Part shown: positions 35,303 to 42,891 of the stretch, piece by piece
Numbering within the stretch: the stretch's first letter is position 1
Layout: each line of letters begins with the position of its first letter
Assembly (NCBI RefSeq): GCF_000411555.1
Contig: NZ_KE150487.1
Span: 124,001 to 188,000 of the forward strand
DNA length: 64,000 bases
Direction of reading: 5' to 3'
Origin: Atopobium sp. oral taxon 199 str. F0494
GTDB lineage: Bacteria; Actinomycetota; Coriobacteriia; Coriobacteriales; Atopobiaceae
The notes under the pieces: generated by a model
What the model was told of the DNA's origin: nothing
The model's database searches: none
The model's input: only the letters and a program-made list of their open reading frames with translations
Made by a program: the position numbers and the translations under genes

Positions 35303-36031
35303 TCAGTGGGAAACCGAATAGCCGCCTAGATCTCCCCTTCTGAATGCCGAAACGTATTCAACAGCCTTGCCGTCTTCATCATAGCTCACGCATTCGTATG
35401 AAATAACAGGCGCACCCTCGCTCACACCTAAAAGATGTGCATCTCTCACACCCAAACGAACCATATCCAAGTGCTCAACTGCAGATACTACCGGATGGCC
35501 AAACATGCTGTAGGCTTCATACAGTGAAAACACTCCGACATCCACACTCTCTATCTGGGGAAATAATGGGATGGGAATATAGGTTTTTTCTATCATAAGG
35601 GGAGCATCGTTTGCATAATTCAGGCGCTTGATGGCGAGAAGATCAGCATTACAATCTATTTCAAAAAGATGTGCAAAGAACTCGCCTGCCGGCCTCACGG
35701 TCTTTGAAAGAACCTTGACCGAAGGTACCGCACTACGTGCACGAACGCTCTCACGAAATCCCGCAAGCTTTACCGCATCCGACTCCCCCAAATGCTCGTT
35801 CATGACATAGACACCCTTGCCCTGAACACGTCGTAAAAGACCTCCCGCCACAAGTGCATCGACAGCGTTTCTCACGGTCAAACGTGTTACGTCAAAGCGC
35901 TCGGCAAGTTCATTTTCCGAAGGTATGGCACTCCCAGGCTGATAGAACCCATCCTCTATTTCGTCGCGGATAGCTTCACGTATTTGAAGGTATTTGGGCT
36001 TCTCGATATGTTGTAAGTTCACCTGCGTCAC
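35303..36031 (-). CDS. GntR-family regulator, HutC/FrlR subfamily (1)
   Basis: 242 aa: winged helix-turn-helix (about 12-78, SENELAERFDVTRLTVRNAV, RRVQGKGVYV) and a C-terminal UTRA ligand-binding domain (about 95-240). GTG 36031 overlaps the stop of the preceding GntR gene (GTGA) and has AGAGG 8 nt upstream. It lies directly before the PTS/deglycase operon and probably senses its sugar-phosphate intermediate. Confidence 0.9.
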   Translation of the reverse strand: MTQVNLQHIEKPKYLQIREAIRDEIEDGFYQPGSAIPSENELAERFDVTRLTVRNAVDALVAGGLLRRVQGKGVYVMNEHLGESDAVKLAGFRESVRARSAVPSVKVLSKTVRPAGEFFAHLFEIDCNADLLAIKRLNYANDAPLMIEKTYIPIPLFPQIESVDVGVFSLYEAYSMFGHPVVSAVEHLDMVRLGVRDAHLLGVSEGAPVISYECVSYDEDGKAVEYVSAFRRGDLGGYSVSH

Positions 36032-36780
36032 CAAAACGTCCTCTCAAGGCTCATTGGCCTACCGCATAAGCTGACAAACGTATACCTGTCGGGCCGTATG
36101 ACGGACTTGTAGTACTCAAGAGGCTCTTTATCTCTCCCAAAGTTAATGCCCGATTGGAAAAAGACCGCATCTCCCTCGTACATGTCGAGAAGATCAGCTT
36201 CTTGAGAATCAAGATGAGTAATGGAAAGGGTATCCGTGCCGTGTGTGAGAGAAAACCCGTATTCGTTTCTCATCACATCAAAGAGAGATTCTTTTGAGAA
36301 ATCATGACTCTCGATACCGGGACATAATGCTTCATTCACATAGGAGGTCTCAATCATACAGGGGAGGCCATCCACATAGCGCAAACGCATAAGCTGCAGG
36401 ACGTTGCAACTTCGATCTATAGTCAGTTTTCGAGCGACGTGAGCATTACCCGAACAGATTTTTTGCCTAATCACCATAGAGTTAGGTGTATGTCCGGATT
36501 TTCTGACATTGTCGCTAAATCCGTATGTTTCTACCATTCCCGTAACCGAGATTGGACGTTCCGGAGCCACATACGTACCCGACCCCTGACGGCTCTCTAA
36601 AACATGCATGGTAGTGAGATAGCGCACGGCACTCCGTAAGGCAGAACGCGAGATTTCCCACATTTCGCACATATCCCGCTCGGAAGGAAGCCTGTCACCC
36701 TCCTTAAGATGGTTGACCATGATGTAATTCTTAACACTCTCAAGTGCATTATCAAGAGGCGGGATCTTCTTGCGTGACAC
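36028..36780 (-). CDS. GntR-family regulator, HutC/FrlR subfamily (2)
   Basis: 250 aa: winged helix-turn-helix (about 10-72, PSERDMCEMWEISRSALRSAV, given here as family pattern; RQGSGTYV wing) and UTRA domain (about 90-245). GTG start overlaps the stop of the upstream gene (TAGTG) with GGGAGG before it. Two paralogous GntR genes translated as a coupled pair is unusual; they may form hetero-oligomers or answer different ligands. Confidence 0.88.
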   Translation of the reverse strand: MSRKKIPPLDNALESVKNYIMVNHLKEGDRLPSERDMCEMWEISRSALRSAVRYLTTMHVLESRQGSGTYVAPERPISVTGMVETYGFSDNVRKSGHTPNSMVIRQKICSGNAHVARKLTIDRSCNVLQLMRLRYVDGLPCMIETSYVNEALCPGIESHDFSKESLFDVMRNEYGFSLTHGTDTLSITHLDSQEADLLDMYEGDAVFFQSGINFGRDKEPLEYYKSVIRPDRYTFVSLCGRPMSLERTFW

Positions 36781-37292
36781 TATCTGCCTCCCGATCTACC
36801 CTTATCCGCTTGATCTCGCATAGCGAGTATATCTTTGCAGACGTTGTCGGCTCCTTCACGAAGCAGCTTATACATACGCGATGCACGCAGTATTTCTCGC
36901 CTCACCAAAGGAATGCCCAGGACAAACCCTTTACCGTCGATTCCTTTAACGGTGAGCATGACGTTCATTGAGGTGCAATACTTGCCGTCTTTTCCTGCAT
37001 TGGCACGAGAAACGGCCGCGGGGTTCATGAGCACACTCTCAAACAAATCTTTACGGCTCATATCCTTATTGACATCGATGCTTTCGTTTTCGATGACCTT
37101 GCAATCCAATATGTCAGCATACTCGTGAATGGCAGGTTCCATTCCCGGAAGCGACACGGCCCATTGCTGATGTGTCTCATCTTGATAGATGGACGGCACC
37201 GCAGAGAATTTAGGTGCTTCAAAGATGGCTTTTGTAACTGAAAAGCCCTTATCGGCCAGTTTTTTAGAAACTGATTTTCCAAAGAGTGTCAC
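36780..37292 (-). CDS. Hypothetical protein co-translated with GntR regulators
   Basis: About 170 aa, soluble, not recognised. The sequence is beta-rich with a helical C-terminus (REILRASRMYKLLREGADNV) and no metal, signal or membrane motifs. GTG 37292 has GGAG 5 nt upstream; a TTG at 37328 would give 182 aa but lacks a site. The stop overlaps the next GTG, tying it to the regulator pair. Perhaps a ligand-sensing or partner protein of those regulators; this is a guess from position. Confidence 0.55.
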   Translation of the reverse strand: MTLFGKSVSKKLADKGFSVTKAIFEAPKFSAVPSIYQDETHQQWAVSLPGMEPAIHEYADILDCKVIENESIDVNKDMSRKDLFESVLMNPAAVSRANAGKDGKYCTSMNVMLTVKGIDGKGFVLGIPLVRREILRASRMYKLLREGADNVCKDILAMRDQADKGRSGGR

Positions 37293-37338
37293 GTCTTCTC
37301 CGATTCGTATCCCGTATAAGAGGGTCAAGCAAGTGCCG

Positions 37339-37415
37339 CATGAATTTCATTATATACAAGACAGCATTATTTAGAATCAGTTGAAAGACACACGTAAGAT
37401 GGAGACGCTAGAGTT
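37339..37415 (+). repeat. Dispersed repeat, copy 3
   Basis: The core AGCATTATTTAGAATCAG (37363) and the following bases through GAGTT match copy 1 at 29780-29832 in the same orientation. The leader CATGAATTTC also matches. Copies 1/2 and 3 bracket the whole PTS/deglycase/GntR block. Confidence 0.7.
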
Positions 37416-37453
37416 CAAACGCGCTTTACTCGAATATTCCTCCCCACAATCTC

Positions 37454-38740
37454 TTATGCCCCCAAAGTATCAATCGGAATAACATATATCCCATCCGAGC
37501 GCCGTCTACGCGCCATCGTCCCCTTACCGAGCAACACAGCCATAAAACTAGGCTTAGGATTTCTTGCTGCAGGATTAGCAGCCACCTTTCTCGCAACTCT
37601 TATGAGATTCGCAGCCGCATCTTCCACTTTAGATTCCCCCATCTTGATTTCAATGGCTGCCCATCGACCATCCATCAATTCAATAATGGCGTCAACCTCA
37701 AGCCCGTCGGCGTCCGCATAATATCGTAAAGATCCCCCATACGATTTAGGCAAAGCAGAAACGTAAACGGACAAATCATGAATGCAGAGTGACTCAATCA
37801 ATAAACCAAAAAGCTGTCCGTCTTTAAGTAAGCGTGAAGAGTCGACACCTAATAAACTGGCCACGAGAGACGTATCACAGAAATATCGTTTTGGTTTCGT
37901 GCGCAGCCTTGACTTTGACCTGATTGGCGCATCCCAGCCCGAGAGCTCCTCAATAAAATAGTTGCACCTAAACTCTTCAAGGTATGAGGATATGGTCCCA
38001 TCCACCGGAGCTATATTGTCAAAGGCAGCAATATCATCTCTCACGGTGCCCAGCGTTGCACTCGTTGCTACATTTCGTGCAAGAGATGCAGCTATGCGGC
38101 GGGACAGAAGTGGACTTTTTCCCGCGCGAGGCATGCTTACATCAAAAAGTGCATTAAGATACTCGTCGGCAACGGCCCTTGGATCCGTCAATTTTTTTGT
38201 TTGAAGAGCCGGCCACCCACCGCGGCATACAATATTGGCTAAATCGGCAAGATCAATATGAGATTGTGCCGGCTGGAAGGAATCTTCAAAGAGTCCCAAA
38301 AGGGATACTGCTCCCGTAGAATCTCCAGTCTCTGCAAGACTCATAGTATGCATACGCAACCGTGCAATGCGTCCTGCTCCACTATGTCTTTTTTCATCCT
38401 CGGGAGAAGTAGAGGAGCCTGTCAAAATAAACTGGCCCGGCTTATTTGCACTATCATCAATTCTGTGACGTACAATATTCCATATAGCAGGTATATCTTG
38501 CCATTCGTCAATAACATGAGGGGTATCACCAACAAGAGCAAGTTGTGGATCATCCATATAGATCTGTTCGGATTCATCCACACGTGTCACACTCTCGCCA
38601 AATGACTGTGCCGTCCAGGATTTCCCCGACCAGCGAGGACCACAAAGTTCTATACCACCAAAGGTATCCAGAAGGACCTGCACCTGTGAATCGATAATAC
38701 GAGGAATGTACGTTTTCGGCTTAAACTTTGAATATCTCAT
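37454..38740 (-). CDS. AAA ATPase with DUF4143 domain (1)
   Basis: 428 aa. N-terminal AAA domain: Walker A LCGPRWSGKSW (about 32-42), Walker B-like HVIDEWQDIP (about 75) and sensor FILTGSSTS (about 104). The C-terminal DUF4143 region carries a nuclease-like core (GLEVDAIIELMDGRWAAIEIK, where the spaced D...E.K pattern resembles PD-(D/E)xK). These common ATPases have no settled function. A four-unit repeat array lies 57-147 nt upstream of its start. Monocistronic. Confidence 0.85.
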   Translation of the reverse strand: MRYSKFKPKTYIPRIIDSQVQVLLDTFGGIELCGPRWSGKSWTAQSFGESVTRVDESEQIYMDDPQLALVGDTPHVIDEWQDIPAIWNIVRHRIDDSANKPGQFILTGSSTSPEDEKRHSGAGRIARLRMHTMSLAETGDSTGAVSLLGLFEDSFQPAQSHIDLADLANIVCRGGWPALQTKKLTDPRAVADEYLNALFDVSMPRAGKSPLLSRRIAASLARNVATSATLGTVRDDIAAFDNIAPVDGTISSYLEEFRCNYFIEELSGWDAPIRSKSRLRTKPKRYFCDTSLVASLLGVDSSRLLKDGQLFGLLIESLCIHDLSVYVSALPKSYGGSLRYYADADGLEVDAIIELMDGRWAAIEIKMGESKVEDAAANLIRVARKVAANPAARNPKPSFMAVLLGKGTMARRRRSDGIYVIPIDTLGA

Positions 38741-38796
38741 AAGACCCCCTCGTAAGAACTATTGTAATGCCTGATGATAGCATAAATTCAACTCTT

Positions 38797-38887
38797 CATT
38801 GATGATTTTCGAGGGATTCCATTTATGATTTTCGAGCAAACTCAACTATGTTTTTCGAGCCATTACATTGATGATTTTCGAGGGATT
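38797..38887. repeat. Four TGATTTTCGAG boxes at exact 23-bp spacing
   Basis: TGATTTTCGAG at 38803, 38826 and 38872 and TGTTTTTCGAG at 38849: start-to-start distances are 23, 23 and 23. The outer copies share the longer context CATTGATGATTTTCGAGG. The array sits upstream of the DUF4143 ATPase start (38740) and downstream of the AraC gene stop (38903). The regular two-turn spacing suggests cooperative protein binding on one face of the helix. Confidence 0.85.
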
Positions 38888-38902
38888 AACCGCAGTGACG
38901 GT

Positions 38903-39874
38903 TCACTGAACGCTATTGCTTTTTCTAAAGTCCACCGGCGAGAAGCCCTTGTTTCTTCGAAATGCTTCCGTAAACGCACCTGGTTTGCGGTAACCGACCG
39001 CCTTACCGATGCTTGCGATCGGAAGATCGGTTTCCTTGAGCAGCCGAACAGCCTCTTCCATTCGTTCCCGTATGACATAAGCAGAAGGTGAAAGCCCCGT
39101 CGCTGTTTTGAACAGTCTTTTCAGCTTGGTTTGCCCGATGTACAGCTCTGAGGCAAGCCGTGCACAGGAGAGGTCTCCACTCAGGTTGTCGGCAATGTAG
39201 GCACTGATATGGCGGATAGCGCGTGTATCATCCTGAGACAGAGCCTTATGTTCTTCGCTTCCATCTTCTCGGGTAGCGTATTCCATAACAAGAGCGACAG
39301 CCTCTGCAATCACGCCCTCATAGAACAGCTCCGCGGCAATTCCCTTGCCCTGATACGCACGTGCCTTGCGGAGCAGATCGACAAGTTCGGGAAGATCATG
39401 TTTTCCGTCAACTTTGATAAAGGCTTCCCGGACATCTCTGATGTCCCCAAACCTGCTTTGTAGATAATCCCGATAGTAGTCGGGAGAAATAGTGATAGAC
39501 GAAGCCCTTGCTACGGCCCCTTTTGAGAATCGCATCTCATATTCTTCATTCTCACCCCCAAGATATACCATGATGGCCCCCGGAGCGAGCGGCGCACCCT
39601 GACGTTGCACCATACCCTTGACATCATCGTAGCATCCCAGGCAGATGTGCTCGGTACAGCGGTACCGCATGATCCCGCTTTTTGCAAAGTTCATCCTGAA
39701 TGCATTCACGGCAAAAAGATTTCCGCGAAAGTACGCCCAGTACTCACCGGATCCCAGCTCATTTTCAAAGGTGTGTAGGACGCCTTCAGGGCCATAACCA
39801 CGAACTTCCTTCAAAAGCTTGAGATCCCATCCTTGAAACGCCCCACGGTAAAGATCTGTCTCAATACTTTTCAT
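38903..39874 (-). CDS. AraC-family regulator (YbtA-like)
   Basis: 323 aa. An N-terminal ligand-binding region of about 200 residues precedes a C-terminal AraC double helix-turn-helix (about 225-320), with LASELYIGQTKLKRLFK and GYRKPGAFTEAFRRNKGFSP. The tail resembles regulators of siderophore loci such as YbtA/PchR. GGAGGGAAG precedes the ATG. It is divergent from the ECF/ABC operon starting at 40079, which it probably controls through the palindromic region between them. Confidence 0.86.
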   Translation of the reverse strand: MKSIETDLYRGAFQGWDLKLLKEVRGYGPEGVLHTFENELGSGEYWAYFRGNLFAVNAFRMNFAKSGIMRYRCTEHICLGCYDDVKGMVQRQGAPLAPGAIMVYLGGENEEYEMRFSKGAVARASSITISPDYYRDYLQSRFGDIRDVREAFIKVDGKHDLPELVDLLRKARAYQGKGIAAELFYEGVIAEAVALVMEYATREDGSEEHKALSQDDTRAIRHISAYIADNLSGDLSCARLASELYIGQTKLKRLFKTATGLSPSAYVIRERMEEAVRLLKETDLPIASIGKAVGYRKPGAFTEAFRRNKGFSPVDFRKSNSVQ

Positions 39875-40032
39875 CTTCCCTCCTTTCCGCTCGTCCGGTT
39901 CCCAGGCTTCTTCCTTGATCAGGCCTCCTCATTCCGTATAGGGACGCATCTCATCAATGCAGTTGTCAGGAACATGCTGTTTATCCATTATAAAGCAGAG
40001 TTTCCTATAGCTAACAATTGATCGGCGAATCG

Positions 40033-40048
40033 ATCGATGTGCATCGAT
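40033..40048. promoter_or_regulatory. Palindrome ATCGAT-N4-ATCGAT in the divergent promoter region
   Basis: ATCGATGTGCATCGAT is an exact 16-bp palindrome 31 nt before the ECF S-component start. A second inverted pair GATCG/CGATC (about 40020-40035) overlaps its left edge. It is a candidate operator for the AraC-type protein or an iron regulator; the promoter elements cannot be fixed. Confidence 0.4.
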
Positions 40049-40078
40049 ATAAAGAGTCGACAGTAAGGAGGATCATCT

Positions 40079-40702
40079 ATGAAAACGGAAGTTGAAAGCT
40101 CCAAAAATACCAGGTGGACCATGCACGACATCCTGACATTTGTAATATTCAATCTCATCATCATGATACTTATCACGGTGGCAAAAGTAGTCGAAGACAT
40201 GGTGTTGACACCACAAAATACGTTCTTCGTTGGCTCATGGCTGTTTCCGTTACTGGCAACGCCGTTCTATCTCGTCATGGCCGACCGCATCGGCAAACGT
40301 GGCGTACTTTCCGGATCGATCCTCATATTTGGTGTCCTCTACACCTTCACGGGCGGACTCTACTGTGCACCGGTCGCTATTGTGGGCGCAGTCATAGGCG
40401 AGCTGGTTATGTGGGGTAAAGATTCTTATCACGATATCAAACGCGTCATCGGCGGCTATATCGTCTATTGGGTGACGTTTGGTTTTTATGGAATCATACC
40501 GTATGTACTGTTCAGAGAAGCCTACATGAAACAGTTGGAAATCTACTACAATGCCGCCGACGTTACCGCGATGATCGCCCAATATACCGAACTCCCCTGG
40601 ATCCTTCTGATGATGGCTTTGTTTGCAGCGGGAACGATTGTTGGCGGCCTTATTGGATCAAAATTCTTGAAAAAGCACGTCCGTAAAGCGAAAATCGCAT
40701 AA
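40079..40702 (+). CDS. ECF transporter S component, MptD family
   Basis: 207-aa membrane protein with about five or six helices: DILTFVIFNLIIMILITVAK, LFPLLATPFYLVMADRIGKRG, and the GGLYCAPVAIVGAVIGELVM segment typical of the MptD/Trep-Strep family. S components bind the substrate. Members next to AraC and exporter-fold ABC genes have been tied to haem or iron acquisition in streptococci, so iron or a metallophore is the best guess. GTAAGGAGG precedes the ATG. First gene of a five-gene operon. Confidence 0.86.
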   Translation: MKTEVESSKNTRWTMHDILTFVIFNLIIMILITVAKVVEDMVLTPQNTFFVGSWLFPLLATPFYLVMADRIGKRGVLSGSILIFGVLYTFTGGLYCAPVAIVGAVIGELVMWGKDSYHDIKRVIGGYIVYWVTFGFYGIIPYVLFREAYMKQLEIYYNAADVTAMIAQYTELPWILLMMALFAAGTIVGGLIGSKFLKKHVRKAKIA

Positions 40703-40707
40703 ACGAC

Positions 40708-41406
40708 ATGGAAGAGACGGACATCAAGTGCGGTCTTCTCGGCCTTGATCCAAGAACACATCTGTTGTCGTTCTTTCTTGTGGGGATCGTATCCATGCTG
40801 ATAGTGAACCTCCTTGAGACGGTGCTTTTACAGGCATTCGCTACAGCTTATCTCGCCGCAAACGGACGGACGAGAAGTGCGACAAGGACCTGTGTGAGCT
40901 TCACAGTCATATGCGGCCTGAGCTTCCTTCCCCTCCCAGGGCTATACGGAGTTCTTTTTGTAAGCATGCTGCACATGATTCCCCCGTTTACGACCGGCTG
41001 CGCGTTCTTCTCGCTTTCTCCTTTGGCGATCATGTGCGCACTCGACCGGTGGCATCTCCCGCAAAAATTCCTCGTTGGGATCTGCATGATATTCAGATTT
41101 GCCTCGATCCTTCCGTTTGAGATGCGCTCAATACTTCGCGGAATCCGCATGCGGGGCATCTTCCCCAGCTTACTGGGTATTGTGAGACACCCCGCGCTCG
41201 CATACGAATGCTTTTACACGCCGCTTGTCATGCGCTCGCTGAGACTCTCAAACGAACTCGCCGCATCGGCCGAACTGCGAGGGATTGGGATAGGTACAGG
41301 ACGAACGTCGGTATATCACGTGGGATTCACCTTGCGCGACGCAATGTGCGCTCTTGTTGTAACTGCAGCCGTCGCCGGCATATATGCGTTGGAGGCGGTT
41401 TTGTGA
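40708..41406 (+). CDS. ECF transporter T component (EcfT)
   Basis: 232-aa membrane protein coupling S component and ATPases. The CbiQ/EcfT helix with the coupling motif ASAELRGIGIG (about 193-203) is clear, and an earlier RGIRMRGIFPS segment supplies the second coupling helix. It starts 5 nt after the S-component stop and overlaps the ATPase start (GTGA). Confidence 0.88.
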   Translation: MEETDIKCGLLGLDPRTHLLSFFLVGIVSMLIVNLLETVLLQAFATAYLAANGRTRSATRTCVSFTVICGLSFLPLPGLYGVLFVSMLHMIPPFTTGCAFFSLSPLAIMCALDRWHLPQKFLVGICMIFRFASILPFEMRSILRGIRMRGIFPSLLGIVRHPALAYECFYTPLVMRSLRLSNELAASAELRGIGIGTGRTSVYHVGFTLRDAMCALVVTAAVAGIYALEAVL

Positions 41407-42884
41407 GAGGTACGGAAACCGTCGCTTTGAAGAACGTTTCGTTTTACTACCTCGACGAGTCTGAGCTTTCAGATGAAACATCAGCTGATAGTGAGGTATC
41501 AGCCGGCAGATACGAATCTACGGAAAGCTGTGTACAGGATATCTGCCTCAACATCCCGGCAGGCTCATGCACCGTACTCTGCGGACGCTCCGGCAGCGGA
41601 AAATCAACGGTTCTGCGCCTGATCGACGGCCTCGCAGGAACCTTCTTTCCCGGCGAGAAGAGCGGAGTGGTCCTTGTACACGGAACGGACGTGTTTGATC
41701 TGTCCCCGCGCAATCGCACGAAAAGCATAGGCGTAGTCACACAAGATCCGAGAAGTCAATTCTTCATGAGGACGGTAGGCGACGAAATTGCATTTTCCCT
41801 GGAAAATCTGGGTACTGATCCCTCTGATACCGTTAGGCGTATCCAAGAGGCGGCAACACTCAGCGGTGTCAGCCGACTTCTTGCCGAGAAGCTCACCGAG
41901 CTCTCAAGCGGACAAAAACAGCGCGTCGCTCTTGCGGCTGCAATAGCCAACCGTCCGCAGATCCTGATACTTGACGAACCCACCTCGAATTTGGATGCAG
42001 AGGGGTCTCAGTCGCTTATCAAGATCCTCGGAGAGCTTAAAAGAAACGGCGTGGCACTGATCATCTCCGAGCATAGACTCCATCAATTTTTGCCTGTAGC
42101 CGATGAGTTTGTATATCTTCAGGAAGGACGCATAGCCGCTCGGTGGGATGTCGAGAAGTTCACGTCTCTTTCCGAACACGAAACGGCAAAGTTTGGGCTT
42201 CGACACCCCGACATGAAATCCGACTCTGAAATCAAATCCTATCCCGCAAAGGATGCGGACGGTTGGCACATGACAGATGTGACCTATCTATACCCTTCAA
42301 CAAAACGCGGAATCAAGGGCATTACCGCTGAATTTCCATTCGGATCCGTAACGGTCATATGTGGTGAAAACGGAACAGGCAAAACTACGCTCGCAAAAGT
42401 CCTTGTAGGAGCCGCTCGAGAGCAGAGAGGCATCGTCGCCAGAAACGGGAAACATCTTTCCCGTAAAGAACGCCGCCTCCTCAGCTACTTTGTCATGCAG
42501 GACGTTGACTATCAGCTGTATGCCGGCAGCGTAGCGGACGAAGTGGTGCTTGGCCGACAGGTGGATGATGCACTCAAGGCACGCGCCTGGGAGGCACTGG
42601 CAGCTTTTGGTCTGACGGATTTGGCCGACCGACATCCGGCCAGTCTTTCCGGCGGGCAGAAGCAGCGCGTCATACTTGCGACGGCATACTGCTCAGATGC
42701 CGAGCTTATTGTACTTGACGAGCCCACAAGCGGACTTGACGGACACGGGATGCACGAGGTGGTGCATTGGTGCCGCAAACTCGCATCCGAGAAAAAAGCA
42801 GTTGTGGTTATAACGCACGACGAACTGTTGGCGCAACTGGCAGGCGATTACATCGTTGACTTGTCATTGCAGAAAAGAGGTTGA
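41403..42884 (+). CDS. ECF transporter duplicated ATPase (A1-A2 fusion)
   Basis: 494 aa with two nucleotide-binding domains in one chain. First: Walker A CGRSGSGKST, signature LSSGQKQRVALAA, Walker B ILILDEPTSNLD. Second: Walker A CGENGTGKTT, signature LSGGQKQRVILAT, Walker B LIVLDEPTSGLD. Most ECF systems use two separate ATPases. GTG 41403 overlaps the EcfT stop, with GGAGG 7 nt upstream; the longer frame to 41208 is an overlap artefact of EcfT. Confidence 0.92.
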   Translation: MRGTETVALKNVSFYYLDESELSDETSADSEVSAGRYESTESCVQDICLNIPAGSCTVLCGRSGSGKSTVLRLIDGLAGTFFPGEKSGVVLVHGTDVFDLSPRNRTKSIGVVTQDPRSQFFMRTVGDEIAFSLENLGTDPSDTVRRIQEAATLSGVSRLLAEKLTELSSGQKQRVALAAAIANRPQILILDEPTSNLDAEGSQSLIKILGELKRNGVALIISEHRLHQFLPVADEFVYLQEGRIAARWDVEKFTSLSEHETAKFGLRHPDMKSDSEIKSYPAKDADGWHMTDVTYLYPSTKRGIKGITAEFPFGSVTVICGENGTGKTTLAKVLVGAAREQRGIVARNGKHLSRKERRLLSYFVMQDVDYQLYAGSVADEVVLGRQVDDALKARAWEALAAFGLTDLADRHPASLSGGQKQRVILATAYCSDAELIVLDEPTSGLDGHGMHEVVHWCRKLASEKKAVVVITHDELLAQLAGDYIVDLSLQKRG

Positions 42885-42891
42885 TGTCTCC

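Noticed and set aside
38797-38887. Possible CRISPR array (regular repeats)
   Set aside because: Repeat units are only about 11 bp with 12-bp gaps; far too short for repeats and spacers, and no cas genes nearby.
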